Part shown: piece after piece, positions 22,701-36,400 of the stretch | Numbering within the stretch: the stretch's first letter is position 1 | How the letters are laid out: the number at the start of each line of letters is the position of its first letter | From: Microvelia longipes | Taxonomy: Eukaryota; Arthropoda; Insecta; Hemiptera; Veliidae | DNA length: 64,000 nt | Assembly (NCBI GenBank): GCA_018340805.1 | Contig: JACMZG010001914.1 | Coordinates: forward strand, 48,310,214-48,374,213 | Direction: 5' to 3' | Notes under the pieces: model-generated | What the model was told of the DNA's origin: nothing | The model's input: only the letters and a program-made list of their open reading frames with translations | The model's database searches: none | Program-made: the position numbers and the translations under genes

Positions 22701-22823
22701 AAAACTTGGGGGCCTCATCACGCGAAGCAGCACCATCGTTTTCTTAAAAAAATAACAATAATTCATTCTTAGTTTTTTAGACTTAACATTTAAATTTGCT
22801 ATCTGAGTATAACATCTCGGGTT

Positions 22824-22872
22824 GGCGAAGCGCCGAGGCCGCGTAGCGGCTACGGGCCGAAGGCCCGTATTT
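22824..22872. repeat. Partial block f hairpin cluster
   Basis: GGCGAAGCGCC, GCCGCGTAGCGGC and GGGCCGAAGGCCC in a row, ending in GTATTTT as the full copies do. Confidence 0.8.
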
Positions 22873-23515
22873 TCTTATTTGTGACGATTATTTGTTTAAA
22901 TTTTTTATCAAAGTGCTTTAATTTAATTAATTTTAGGGCGTATGAACTCAGTAGAATCACTATTTCGTTGAAAAATAGGGTTTTAATGGGTTGTCACGAG
23001 TATTTAAATTGAGTGATAAGCTGGTGAAAATCACAATATAGTGTTTTATTTTAGTTATTGTTAATTAATGTTACTTTTAAATAATTTTAGTTTACACAAA
23101 CACACAAAATTACCTTTTAATTGCATTAAATTGTTTAAATTAGTTGTTACAAGTTTTAAATTAACTGATAACAAGCCGATTTTCACCGTAATGGTGTTTT
23201 AATTTATCAATCAATTTTATTTATACACTAAAATAATTAATAACTCAATAAATTCACGTTTTTGTAAAAATGTTTGTTTAAATCATCCGTTTAGGTTTTA
23301 TTATTTCTGGGTTAAATCGGACGAATCAAAGTCTGTAGTGATAAGAGCCTGATTCTATATTTAAAATCCTGGAATAATCGAGGTTTATCTATGAAATATT
23401 GGCCATTTTTTTAGCACCGATGGTCGTTCTAATAATTTTCATCACATTTATCACAAATTAACAAACAATAAGTAAATAAAAGAAGAATTTTTATCGGCTC
23501 CCATTCTAATCCTAT
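22873..23515. other. Unassigned AT-rich sequence
   Basis: No supported gene, repeat or RNA seen. Confidence 0.4.
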
Positions 23516-23556
23516 GATAAAAAAATGTTTGATCACCCTTTCGTTTTCCCGCCATT

Positions 23557-23682
23557 GGTATTGCCAACCTTACAACTATCTCTTTGAATCGCGAATAAGA
23601 AAATTGTATATTGTTAGGGTGGCAGCATTATTTAAGACCACCAGTGAACCGGCTTTCGTGTTATCAGTAGTGCTCCTTCTAT
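23557..23682. repeat. Short MITE-like repeat, right end missing
   Basis: Counterpart of 9042-9160. Has the left end CTTTGAATCGCGAATA at 23584 but lacks the matching right end. Confidence 0.6.
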
Positions 23683-23699
23683 ATAAAGTATTATTCTAA

Positions 23700-24530
23700 G
23701 AGTGAACTCAAGTTCAGGTGCCAAACAATCCTATTGTGATGACAACAACTCAGGACATATTAAAAACGCCTAAATAGGATAAATCTGATGAAATTAAGAT
23801 TTCAGATTATTAGGGTGGACTAAATACTTTTCCTATATTATTTAGGTAGTAGATAAGAAAAGCTAATAAAGTTAAGAAGTATTTCAGGAAATATAAAAAG
23901 TATGTAAAATATATAAAAGCATGTACGATTTTATATAATATAAGAGTCATAAATGTAAAATAATGAGTTCACAAAGCATCTGGAGGAATTATTTGTAAAG
24001 AGGGATTCGTGGAATCGTAAAGCTGTAGAAGTTCTGAGTATCGACAATTCCCCTTTTGTCAAGATGATCATCTCATATATCAGTTATTACATCTCTTCTT
24101 TCAGATAAGCTTTTTCCAATACACTTTATTCTATATTTGGTCTTATAAAATCTTATTATTATTTATTTTACATTGCTTTGATTTATTTCATTTTAATTCC
24201 GTAGTAGATTTGAAATATTTCTATATCTGTAGAGTTTCCGTTGCCAGAAGTAGCTGCAGTGGGCTCTAGTAAGACCAAGGATCTTGATTAAAGGGGATGA
24301 CGCACTAAGTCAATTTGCCATACAAAAAAGTGACTCCATCGAAAACCAAAAAACCAACTGCACATGCTTGGTACAAACTGCATGTGTACTCTTAAATTTT
24401 AAGAAGAGGGGTATGTGAATTAGATGTAATTTTTAAGAATATTTGACGAAATGCATTAAATAAAATGAAAGCATTTTTTATAAATTATTAATCGCATGTT
24501 AAGTAATGTGAAACCATCAGATGCACCGCA
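23700..24530. other. Unassigned AT-rich sequence
   Basis: No supported feature recognised. Confidence 0.4.
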
Positions 24531-24972
24531 CAGTATGCACACTATGCACCACACACTATGCACACTATTCACCACACACACTATGCACACTATGCACCAC
24601 AAGCTATGCACACTATGCACACACGCTATGAACCACACGCTATGCACACTATGCACCACACACTATGCACACTATTCACCACACACACTATGCACACTAT
24701 GCACCACTATGCACACTATGCACCACACGCTATGAACACACTATGCACACTATGCACCACACCCCTATACACTATGCACCACACACTTTGCACTACACAC
24801 TATGCACACTATGCACCACAAGCTATGCACACTATGCACCACACGCTGCACACTATGCACCACACACTTTGCACTACACACTATGCACACTTTGCACCAC
24901 CTTTGCACTACACACTATGCTTTGCACCACACGCTATGCACACTTTGCAACACACGCTATGCACATTATGGA
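24530..24972. repeat. CACTATGCAC minisatellite
   Basis: Irregular tandem units built from ACACTATGCAC and CACCACAC, about 440 bases. It produces His/Met/Cys-rich open frames in several phases that are not genes. Confidence 0.95.
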
Positions 24973-25507
24973 AAACTCAACACCTTTTTTCCAGTACCTT
25001 TTCTCTTATTAGGAATTTCATCGATAATAAGAAGTTTAGCTTTGACGTATTTAAAATTTTACGGACAAGACTTATCAGGGGACTTATTTTAAGGTTTGCT
25101 ATCTTGACTTATGCCACACGTGCTGGTATTTTTCAAGCACTGGAGCAAATTTGCCTGTCGGCAAAAAGGAGAAAGGTAGAGAGTAGAAAGTCTAGTTTTA
25201 TGCCAAACAGCAGGAAAGGTAAAGTGACTCGATATATCTTATGAATAGAATATTTAACTAAGCCAATTAACTTTATAGCAGCATCGCAATGCGTGCATTG
25301 TACAAAGCAAGGTAGCTATGTAGGTATTAAGGCCCTTTGGCTAAAAGTTTCGTTTTATCTACTAAACCGCGTATGTATTTGGTTCTAAGTCAAAAATCAA
25401 TCATATTTATTCATTTTGAAATATTAGTCGTACTATACAAACAACGAAAATCTTATCTTTTATCTTTGTTTGTCAAAAGATATTAAACAAGAAGCCTTCG
25501 GCCTGTT

Positions 25508-25650
25508 GATCGCTACGCGGCGTCAGTACTGGGGGCCGCTACGCGGCGTCATTACTGGGGGCCGCTACGCGATGTCAGTACTGGGGGCCGCTACGCGGCG
25601 TCAATACTGGGGGCCGCTACGCGGCGTCAATACTGGGGGCCATGTCATTA
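25508..25650. repeat. 26-bp GC-rich minisatellite, five units
   Basis: Unit GGCCGCTACGCGGCGTCA then GTACTGGG. Each unit contains GCCGC-TAC-GCGGC, a hairpin whose complement has the GCGTAGC core. Embedded in AT-rich DNA. Confidence 0.9.
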
Positions 25651-25769
25651 TACGCGGCGAAAATATATTTTGTGGAGAGACTGATGCTTTTTATTAAGAT
25701 TTACTCCACTTGCGCTGTCTTATTCATAGTTCACATGTACTGTACATACTTGAAAATTGGCTTATATCA

Positions 25770-25895
25770 AGACAGTATGCCACTTATATAAACTAGTAAT
25801 ATGACTGATATAGGACAACAACCATGAGGCCGCGAAGCTGCTACAGGAAGGCAGCGGGGGCCACCTAGCGCCCATAAACAGGCCTCTTGTTTAAA
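25770..25895 (+). repeat. Diverged block f relative
   Basis: ACAGTATGCCACTTATATAA, ACAACAACCATGAGGCCGCGA and CAGGCCTCTTGTTT match the complement of 51590-51722. Same layout as block f: an imperfect ATGGCA-type box, an ACAACA tract, then GC hairpins. Confidence 0.65.
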
Positions 25896-25899
25896 TTAC

Positions 25900-26940
25900 A
25901 AATTTCTACTGACATAGAAACATTTCAAGTGTCTTATTTTTTATTCTGTTTAATGAAATTCATCGTTCCCTAGATGTCTATATTATGAAAAAATACATTA
26001 ATAAATAATTATGGAAAAACAAAATTTATTATAAATAAAAAAACATAATAGGGAACCACAAAAATGTGTATTTTATTTTGATTTAATTTCATTGTAGTTA
26101 GGATTTATGCAGAAACATGAATGAGATGGATATTATTTTATAAAAGATAGTGATAATAATATCAAATATTTGTTACATTACATATTTATATCCTTTAATA
26201 AACAGTAAAAACGATTCATTATTCCAAATTTATTTAAAATATTATTACACAAATCCATGGAATTTGATGTATTAAATTTATTTATATTCTTATGTAACAT
26301 ATATATTATGATGAGTAAGAATATCATGTAAGATAAAATTGGTAATAAGTCTTGGTGCTTTATCCCCTCCACGGGGGACTTAAACTCCCTCCTAACCACC
26401 CTTTAGTTTTCCAGATCGATTGCGTCCGTGGGTCTTTTTGTTATTTGGCGCATGCGTGAAAACTCTTTAACCCATTTTTGAGCTGTTTCTACCTTTCGGA
26501 TTTTCCGTTTTTACACAATTTTTTGTTCCAATTTTCGCAAAAGTTGGAGATTTAAGTAAAGGACATTAATCTTAACCTCATCAATATATACACCTATACC
26601 TACAATCCTCGAAATTTAGTAACCCCTTTCCTTACATTACGACCTTATATGTTTCTAATTTATTAAACTCCCACAAAATGAAACCCATCCTAAGATAAAA
26701 ATTAGAATCCCTCTAAATTACTCAATTCAATTAAAAATTATTTTCCTTTCTGCTTCAATTTGAACACGATTAAATTTCTAAGGATCCAGTTATTTAATCT
26801 TTTAGTCAAACATAAATATATATTTCGGATTGTAAAAACTCCTTATATTAATACTCACATTAACAATTTTTCATTCATTCTAAAAAAATCAATTCATATT
26901 TCTATGGACACGCACATATTCCTACAAGACCATAGATATA
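25900..26940. other. Unassigned AT-rich sequence
   Basis: No supported gene or RNA recognised. Confidence 0.4.
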
Positions 26941-26943
26941 TAT

Positions 26944-27254
26944 ATTAGAGGGGGCATAGCCTATCTAAATACATTGAGAGGCCTGAAATGTTTCATGTCT
27001 TTTTGGGGTTCTCAGGGGCTCTGTGTAACCTCATTGAAACCTCCTTCAAGAGAGAGTTAAAGTTAATTAATAAATTTATTTCAGTTTTCCACACATTGTT
27101 TGTGTTTTGATTTGTACTTTTACGTTTTACTATATAAATTATTGTAATTTTGTACTGATTATTTGATTATATTAATAAGCGAAGGACCTCAGGTTACTTT
27201 TTCGATGTTTCAAAATTTAACCTATAGGGCCCCTCTAGTAATAATATCTCTATG
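26944..27254 (-). repeat. ~310-bp dispersed repeat (CTAGAGGGGC family), copy 1
   Basis: Minus strand starts CATAGAGATATTATTACTAG and AGGGGCCCTATAGGTT, and ends GGCTATGCCCCCTCTA. Near-terminal CTAGAGGGGC / GCCCCCTCTA form a short inverted repeat. Other copies: 56657-56964, 58341-58598, 58599-58828, 59793-59900; remnant 53097-53128. Confidence 0.8.
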
Positions 27255-27573
27255 TACAAGACTAATAATTCGTCATGGTAAACAAGCACACCAAGAGTGC
27301 ATTCACGAGGTGCGACCGTTCAGAGCGCTCAAATCTAATGCTCAGGAATAGGTGGAGGGGATGAAAATTTCAACCACAAACGTACTAACCAGACTGGTCT
27401 CGCGAACGCAGTTTAACAATTTTGCGTTGAATAGTTGCTAGGTTGTCGTAATGCGGTAAAACCATTGCATTTTTATTAAACACAAAACACGCGAGAAACG
27501 AATTTTAAAAAAGAACTTTTTAAACATAATTGAAAAAGAATAAATGCAATAATAATGAATAAAGAGAACAAGG

Positions 27574-27810
27574 TCTGTCTTCGTGGCCGTGATCGTATAG
27601 GCACTTGATTTCGGCACCGGAGGACCAGGGTTCGCAGCCCGGGCTATGCTCTAAGATTATATGAATAGTATTTGTATTAAAAAGATTTCGCCAACTTGAA
27701 TTGATACTTAGAGGATAGTAGACGTAACCCACCTGAGGTGGTTCCCACATTAGAGTGAAATCCTGATGGGCCGAAAGGCCCTAAAATGTGTGTTTTGTTT
27801 TATTTTTTTT
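27574..27810 (+). repeat. tRNA-derived SINE, family S1 copy 1
   Basis: Head: TCGTGGCCGTGATCGTATAG (A box) and CAGGGTTCGCAGCCCGG (B box). Body: GTATTTGTATTAAAAAGATT, TCGCCAACTT, AGAGGATAGTAGACG, AACCCACCTGAGGTGG. Then a GGGCC-GAAA-GGCCC hairpin near the end and a T-rich tail. A second copy is at 63463-63668. Confidence 0.85.
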
Positions 27811-28191
27811 TTAAAGAGAACAAGAACACAAGAAAAAGAACACGATGCAGATTCTTTAAATGTTCCCGCCAGAAAGGTAGGTTTGGTTATTAACAAGCGG
27901 GGGGGGGGGAGTTAACAAACTAATTGAGCTCCAGGTACGTTACTTTTGATCAGCCCAAGGAACTTATATAAAGGGGAAGGAACATTGTTGTCCCATACTC
28001 ATCAGTTTTCCTTTAAAACGGAGGCGACACTTTTTTGGCTTTATGCCCCCCTGTAAATCAGCCCCTCCACTAGAATTTTCGCTTGGCAGACTTTTAAGGC
28101 TCCGCCCTTAGCATCGCCTTTTGAACCTGATTCGTGCTACAAAAAGCAGTCGGACCCTCGCGAATGCAGCTCAAGTTTACTTGTTTACTAA

Positions 28192-28240
28192 TGTTAAGCA
28201 GCATCGATCGAGGTCAGTGTCTGGAATGGAGACCACTAAA
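28192..28240 (+). pseudogene. 5S rRNA-derived fragment
   Basis: GTTAAGCAGCATCGATCGAG, GTCAGTGTCTGGAATGGAGA and CCACTA align with boxes A to C of 5S rRNA. The 5' half is not recognised. Confidence 0.55.
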
Positions 28241-28638
28241 AATAACACAGTTGTGTTTACCTTGTGTTAACGCTTGCTCGCGAGGACGTGCAAAGCGATT
28301 CCGAAGACAACTGTAATATAAATTAGATGATTTCCATAGTGGTGACGACGTTCGTTCCCATATTACGGTTCGATTACATTGTAATCAAAGCATATCTAAT
28401 ATGAAAAGTAAACGTTTACAGATACCCTTAACTCGATTTTTGTCTGTAAGTTCTTTTGAACTTACGGAAAGAAAGTTTAATTACCTTTTTACTACGAAAT
28501 TAGGCAGATTAAATAAATTACAATGTGAAGTGATGCAAGAGCCCTGTTAGTAAAGAGATAACCCCTTGATTTTCTCAGAGGTATGCAAAGCCCACACTTC
28601 GTAGGTGTTATGAATATAAGTCTAAACTTAAAAAGTTT

Positions 28639-30252
28639 AAAGGTGCATTCACAATACTGCGGTAGCGGTGCGTCCGGGCGTTGCGTGCGGTGACAGCTCA
28701 AATTCCAACCTATGTGATCTTATGGGACGTTCTTAAACAGCTTGTGGTAGCGTTGCGGAAAATGGAAATTTCCGCAAACCTACTAAACCCTAACATATGA
28801 TCTAGTGATTAGCATTTGATTGATCACTAAACACCTTAAAGGCCTGACGCAGACCTTTCTGTTTTTAAAGTTTTGGAATTTTTCTTACCCCCTCTTCCCA
28901 TTTAGAGAAGAATACTTTTGTTTTGTTTGGATTTTGATTCTTGCCGTGCTTTAAGTCGTTTTATTTTTATTATTATAATAAAAGAGTTTAGAGTTTTTTA
29001 TCTAAAAAATTAATATTATCTTGTTATTATAACACAATATTGTTATTTTATTACTTTTGTTTGTGCTGTCTTTTTAAAGTGTTTAATTTTTCCTTTTAGT
29101 TTTGATTAGTTCAAAGTTGTTTTTTTATGTTTCTATTCCTAAATCAAATTTATTTCTTAATATTCTCGGAGTTCGCCAATTTGAATGGTATAGTTTTATT
29201 ATCTTAATCCGTTTATTTTATCTTAATAAAATTGTTCTGAAATGTTATACATTATTTCTGTTCTCTTGGTTTTACTGCCTAAATAGTATTTAACAAGTTG
29301 ATTCTGGAGTTGAAATGTTTTTTTAAAAAAACAAGACTATTAATTGCATTTAATAACAAGTACATTACAATATAATAAACTGAACAAGATGATAATACTT
29401 TGCCGTGTTGATCGGGTTGATCAGATAAAAAATATTTAAAATTAGACCATATGAAATTTTAAATAAGACAATATAATTTGAACAAGAAAAAGAACTGTCA
29501 TTAAGTGTGAAATTAATTAAAAATAAATATAAACAACCTTGATTAAAAAGCATAAAAAATTTCAAGTAGTATAAACAATCAAATAGTAATATAACCAATT
29601 AAGTAAAAATAAAATAAATAAAACAAAATATATTTACGACACAAAATAAAAATAATATTTTTTAGAAATATGTAGAATAGATAGTAATAGAAATAGAATA
29701 TGTTATAATAGTAAAATTGTAAATTATATAATACAGAATTATGAAATGATTAAATATGGTAAAAAATTATATACGTTATTTATTTAGTTTTATGTTATGT
29801 GTAAATGTAAAGTGGTAACTCTAAACCCAAAAGGGATACCTCGGCTTCTGGCCGATTTAAAATCAGATTGTAAATATAAAATATAGATAATTGCATGTTA
29901 ATTAAGTGTAGAATGTTGATTTTAATAAAAGGTTATTTATTTATTTATTTATTTATTTTTTTTTTATTAAGTGTGAAAGTTCCCATTATCATCAGACATG
30001 ATTAAATAAAAAATATTTAATTAATAAAAAAAATTAAAATGAAATCTAAAAAGACACAGCTCGTCCAAAACAACCTTTTCTTCTTCGTCTTTTTAATCTT
30101 TGTTAAGAAATTCGGAACAAGAGTGCGCTGCGTTAGCGGCTTTTGCGCCCGTAGCGTTGGCAATTGTGGAACCGCCATTTTCCGCATCGCAATGACCGCT
30201 ACGCACGCAAGCACGCACGCATCGCTACCACAGTATTGTGAATGCACCTTAA
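28639..30252. mobile_element. 1.6-kb terminal-inverted-repeat element, TAA target site
   Basis: The left end AGGTGCATTCACAATACTGC then GGTAGCGGTGCG is matched in inverse at the right end (CGCATCGCTACCACAGTATT then GTGAATGCACCT). TAA flanks both sides, as for PIF/Harbinger elements (TWA), though TTAA cannot be fully excluded. GC-rich subterminal zones (28641-28785, 30110-30250) share GTAGCG and TTTCCGC motifs. No transposase frame. A LINE 3' end (29815-29968) lies inside. Confidence 0.8.
29815..29968 (+). repeat. Non-LTR retrotransposon 3' end
   Basis: AAAAGGGATACCTCGGCTTC then TGGCCGATTT, followed by AATAAAAGGTTATTTATTTA repeats, is typical of a 3' UTR with a tetranucleotide tail. No coding part is recognised upstream. 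Confidence 0.6.
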
Positions 30253-30299
30253 CACACAGTTGCGTAATACTGTAATAATCAATTAAGCAATTTCCGATT

Positions 30300-30377
30300 T
30301 TTAGTGAATTTTTGAAGAAAAAATGAGCTTATGAGGTTGGGGTCATGGAGGGAGGAGTAGGGGTAATTCTTTTGTTA

Positions 30378-30446
<69 letters not shown>
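30300..30446 (+). repeat. Diverged block a plus (TA)n
   Basis: TTTAGTGAATTTTTGAAGAA, ATGAGCTTATGAGGTTG and GAGGGAGGAGTAGGGGTAAT resemble block a of the composite repeat; a TA tract follows from 30380, as it does there. Confidence 0.65.
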
Positions 30447-30459
<13 letters not shown>

Positions 30460-33400
30460 GTCTACCGGCTAAAAGAGAAGATATTGTATTGTTGTAATAT
30501 TTGTATCATTATTTTCATAGAGTATATAATAAACAGTTCATCCCACTACGCGGTATTTCGTAAAAAAACATATTTTAATATATAGAAATTTCTGGGAAAA
30601 CTCAGCTTCTGTTTTTGAAGCAATATATTGAAAAATATATTGCTTATTTTATTATTGTTTAAATAGTAACGCTTTTACTTTTTTTAACAACAATTTATAT
30701 TAAAAATTGTTTCGTCGTTAAATAAAAATAAATTAGACGTACAGATAATTTTTTTTTCCGAACCAGTCTGCAAATTCATTTAAACTATAAACAGTCACTT
30801 ATATTAAAACTAGTAATGCGTTGCATCAAGAACTCACGTCAAAGAATACATAAAAAAATATTTATTTAAAGCAAGCGAAATGAGATTATCAAAACATTCG
30901 GATGCTATACTATTTTAAAGTATAAACTCAAAAAAGCTCGCTTCGCTTGCTAGTTTAGGTATCTTTAACATTTACATAGTAAAAAAGGCTCGCTTCGCTC
31001 GCTAGATTGCTCATATTTATAATGATAAAAAGTTAAAAAAGGCTCGCTTCGCTCGCTAGATAGCGTTCATTTATAAAAATACATAGTAAAAAAGGCTCGC
31101 TTCGCTCGCTGAATTGCTTATATTTAAAATAATACAAAGTTAAAAATAGGCTTGCTTCGCTCGCTAAATTGCGTAGATTTATATTAATGCATAGTAAAAA
31201 AGGCTCGCTTCGCTCGCTTAATTGTGTATATTTATAATGATACAAATATATATGATTATATTGATACATTCTTAGAAAAAGGCTCGCTTCGCTCGCTAGA
31301 TTGCGTATATTTATATTATTGCATAGTATAAAAGGCTCGCTTCGCTCGCTAGATTGCTTATATTTATAATAATACAAAGTTAAAAATAGGCTCGGTTCGC
31401 TCGCTAGATTGCTTATATTTATAATAAAATTATTGTAAAAAAGGCTCGCTTCGCTCGCTGGATTGCGTAGATTTATATTAATGCATTAGTAAAAAAGGCT
31501 CGCTTCGCTCGCTTGATTGCGTATATTTTAATTATAATTTAGAAAATAGGCTCGCTTCGCTCGCAAATTGCGTAGATTTATATTCATGCATAGTAAAAGA
31601 AGGGCTCGCTTCGCTCGCTAGATTGCTATATATTAAATAAATATATTGTAAAAAATTGTATATTGTAAACATTTTAATTTTTTGAGTTTAATTATTTTAG
31701 CCGCCATTTTTAAATTATTAAAAAAATTTTGAAATGTTGACCATGAAAAAATATATTTTGTTTTCTACTCTTTAAGATAAACGATATACAACAAGTTTTT
31801 TTGCTCAAAAATTTTTTATCCGGTCGCCTATTGGCCACAATTGAAAATATTTTTCGGAAATTACCAAAAAAAACTATACAGCTCTGACATATAGTTAATT
31901 TACTTGTATAAAAGTATCTAAAGTATATTACAATATAATCTTTATCTTGTAAATTCTTATAAATTAGTAAAAAAAACTATTTTTAATATTAAAAAATTAT
32001 GGACGCCATGTTGAATTTTTCGGAATTTAGTATATAACATTTTTGTTCTACTAATCAAGAGCTTACAACGATATATTACTGGAGTTATTCCTTTAATTTT
32101 AAATTTTTTGAGTTCATTATTTTTAGCCGCATTTTTTAAATTCTGTTGTTTTGTCTACCGGCTAAAAGAGAAGATATTGCATTGTTGTAATATTTGTATC
32201 ATTATTTTCATAGAGTATACAATAAACAGTTCATCCCACTACGCGGTATTTCGTAAAAAAAACATATTTTAATATATAGAATTTCTGGGAAAACTCAGCT
32301 TCTGTTTGAAGAAATATTATGAAAAAATATATTGCTTATTTTTATTATTGTTTAAATAGTAAACGCTTTTACTTTTTTAACAACAATTTATTTAAAAATT
32401 GTTTCGTCGTTAAATAAAAATAAATTAGACGTACAGATAATTTTTTTTTCCGAACCAGTCTGCAAATTCATTTAAACTATAAACAGTCACTTATATTAAA
32501 ACTAGTAATGCGTTGCATCAAGAACTCACGTCAAAGAATACATAAAAAAATATTTATTTAAAGCAAGCGAAATGAGATTATCAAAACATTCGGATGCTAT
32601 ACTATTTTAAAGTATAAACTCAAAAAAGCTCGCTTCGCTTGCTAGTTTAGGTATCTTTAACATTTACATAGTAAAAAGGCTCGCTTCGCTCGCTAGATTG
32701 CTCATATTTTTAATGATAAAAAGTTAAAAAAAGGCTCGCTTCGCTCGCTAGATGCGTTCATTTATAAAAATACATAGAAAAAAAGGCTCGCTTCGCTCGC
32801 TGAATTGCTTATATTAAAATAATACAAAGTTAAAAATAGGCTTGCTTCGCTCGCTTAAATTGCGTAGATTTATATTAATGCATAGTAAAAAAGGCTCGCT
32901 TCGCTCGCTTAATTGTGTATATTTATAATGATACAAATATATATGATTATATTGATACATTCTTAGAAAAAGGCTCGCTTCGCTCGCTAGATTGCGTATA
33001 TTTATATTAATGCATAGTATAAAAGGCTCGCTTCGCTCGCTAGATTGCTTATATTTATAAATACAAAGTTTAAATAGGCTCGGTTCGCTCGCTAGATTGC
33101 TATATTTATAATAAAAAATATTGTAAAAAAGGCTCGCTTTTCGCTGCTGGATTGCGTAGATTTATATTAATGATAGTTAAAAAAGGCTCGCTTGCCGCTT
33201 GATTGCGTATATTTATTAATTAATAAATAGAAAAAGTAGGCTCGCTTCGCTCGCAAGATTGCGTAATTTATTCATGCATAGTAAAAGAAGGCTCGCTTCG
33301 CTCGCTAGATTGCTTATATTTATAATAAAATATATTGTAAAAATAATTGTATATTGTAACATTTTAATTTTTTGAGTTTAATTATTTTAGCCGCCATTTT

Positions 33401-36400
33401 TAAATTATTAAAAAAAATTTGAAATGTTGACCATGAAAAATATATTTTTGTTTTCTACTCTTTAAGATAAACGATATACAACAAGTTTTTTTGCTCAAAA
33501 AATTTTTATCCGGTCCGCCATATTGGCCACAATTTTGAAAATATTTTTCGGAAAATTACCAAAAAAACTATACAGCTCTGACATATAGTTAATTTTACTT
33601 GTATAAAAGTATCTAAAGTATATTACATTATCTTTATCTTGTAAATTCTTATAAAATTAGTAAAACTAATTATTATATTAAATTATGGACGCCATGTTGA
33701 ATTTTCGGAATTTAGTATATAACATTTTTGTTCTACTAATCAAGAGCTTTACAACGATATATTACTGGAGTTATTCCTTTAATTTAAATTTTTTGAGTTC
33801 ATTATTTTAGCCGCCATTTTTAAATTCTGTTGTTGTCTACCGGCTAAAGAGAAGATATTGCATTGTTGTAATATTTGTATCATTATTTTCATAGAGTATA
33901 CAATAAACAGTTCATCCCACTACGCGGTATTTCGTAAAAAAACATATTTTAATATATAGAAATTTCTGGGAAAACTCAGCTTCTGTTTTTGAAGCAATAT
34001 ATTGAAAAATATATTGCTTATTTTATTATTGTTTAATAGTAACGCTTTACTTTTTTAACAACAATTTATATTAAAAATTGTTTCGTCGTTAAATAAAAAT
34101 AAATTAGACGTACAGATAATTTTTTTTTCCGAACCAGTCTGCAAATTCATTTAAACTATAAACAGTCACTTATATTAAAACTAGTAATGCGTTGCATCAA
34201 GAACTCACGTCAAAAATACATAAAAAAATATTATTTAAAGCAAGCGAAATGAGATTATCAAAACTTCGGATGCTATACTATTTTAAAGTATAAACTCAAA
34301 AAAGCTCGCTTCGCTTGCTAGTTTAGGTATCTTTAACATTTACATAGTAAAAAAGGCTCGCTTTGCTCGCTAGATTGCTTATATTTAATAATACAAAGAT
34401 AAAAAAGGGCTCGCTTCGTCGCTAGATTGCTTATATTTAAATAAATACAAAGTTAAAAAAAGGGCTCGCTTCGCAGGCTAGATTGCGTATATTTATAAAA
34501 ATACATAGTAAAAAAGGCTCACTTCGCACGCTAGATTGCTTACATTTAAAAAATACAAAGTTAAAAATAGGCTCGCTTCGCTCGCTAGATTGCTTATTTA
34601 TATAAAAATAAAAAAGTAAGAAAGGCTCGCTTTCGCTCGCTTAATTGCGTATATTTATAAATGATAAATATATATATTTATAATGATACATTCTTATAGA
34701 AGGCTCGCTTGGCTCGCTAGATTGCTTAATACAAAGTTAAAAAAAAGGCTCGCTTCGCTCGCTAGATTGCTTATATTTATAATAAATATAAAGTAAGAAA
34801 GGCTCGCTTCGCTCGCTTAATTGCGTATATTTATAATGATAATTATATTTATAATGATACATTCTAAGAAGGCTCGCTTGGCTCGCTAGATGCTTAATAC
34901 AAAGTTAAAAAAAAGCTCGCTCGCTCGCTAGATTGCGAATATTTTTGAATATTTTTATTAATGCATAGTAAAATAAGGCTCGCTTCGCTCGCTAGATAGC
35001 TTATATTTATAATAATACAAGTTAAAATAGGCTCACTTCGCTCGCTAGATTGCTTATATTTATAAAAAAATATATAGTAAAAAGGCTCGCTTCGCTCGCT
35101 TTTTGCGTAATTTAAATAATAAATAGTAAAAGAAGGCTCGCTTCGCTCGCTTTTTGCGTATATTTATAATAATAAATAGTAAAGAAAGGCTCGCTTCGCT
35201 CGCTAGATTGCTTATATTTATAATAAAATATATTGTAAATAAGGCTCGCTTCGCTCGCTAGATTGCGTGTATTTATAATAATACATAGAAAAGAAGGCTC
35301 GCTTCGCTCGCTAGATTGCTTATATTTAATATTAATGCATTGCAAAAAAGGCTCGCTTCGCTCGCTAGATAGCTTATATTATAATAATACAAAGATAAAA
35401 ATAGGCTCGCTTCGCTCGCTAGGATGTTTATATTTATATAAAAATATAAAGTAAGAAAGGCTCGCATCGCTCGCTAGATTGTGTAGATTTATATTAAGCA
35501 TATTAAAAAAAAGGCTCGCTTCGCTCGCTTAATTGCGTATATTTATAATTATAAATATATATATTTATAATGATACTTCTTATAGAAGGCTCGCTTCGCT
35601 CGCTAGATTGCTTAGTACAAAGTTATAAAAAATATATAGTAAAAAAGGCTCGCTTCGCTCGCTTTTGCGTATATTTATAATAATAAATAGTAAAAGAAGG
35701 CTCGCTTCGCTCGCTTTTTTGCATATATTAATAATAAATAGTAAAAAGAAGGCTCGCTTCGCTCGCTAGATTGCTTATATTTATAATAAAATATATTGCA
35801 AATAAGGCTCGCTTCGCTCGCTAGATTGCGTGTATTATATAATAATACATGAGAAAGAAGGCTCGCTTCGCTCGCTAGATTGCTTATATTTTTATTAATG
35901 CATTGCAAAAAAGGCTCGCTTCGCTCGCTAGATAGCTTATATTTAATAATACAAAGATAAAAATAGGCTCGCTTCGCTCGCTAGGATGTTTATATTTATA
36001 ATAAAAATATAAAGTAAGAAAGGCTCGCTTCGCTCGCTAGATTGTGTAGATTTATATTAATGCATAGTAAAAAAGGCTCGCTTCGCTCGCTTAATTGCGT
36101 ATATTTTATAATTATAAATATATATATTTATAATGATACATTCTTATAGAAGGCTCGCTTCGCTCGCTAGATTGCTTAGTACAAAGTTATAAAAAAAAGG
36201 CTCGCTTCGCTCGCTAGATAGCTTTATTTATAATAATACAAAGTTAAAATAGGCTCACTTCGCTCGCTAGATTGCTTATATTTATAATAAAAATATATAG
36301 AAAAAAGGCTCGCTTCGCTAGCTTTTTTGCGTATATTTATAATAATAAATAGTAAAAGAAGGCTCGCTTCGCTCGCTAGATTGCTTATTTATAATAAAAT

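Noticed and set aside
24456..25244. His/Met/Cys-rich open frames
   Set aside because: Translations of the CACTATGCAC minisatellite in several phases on both strands.
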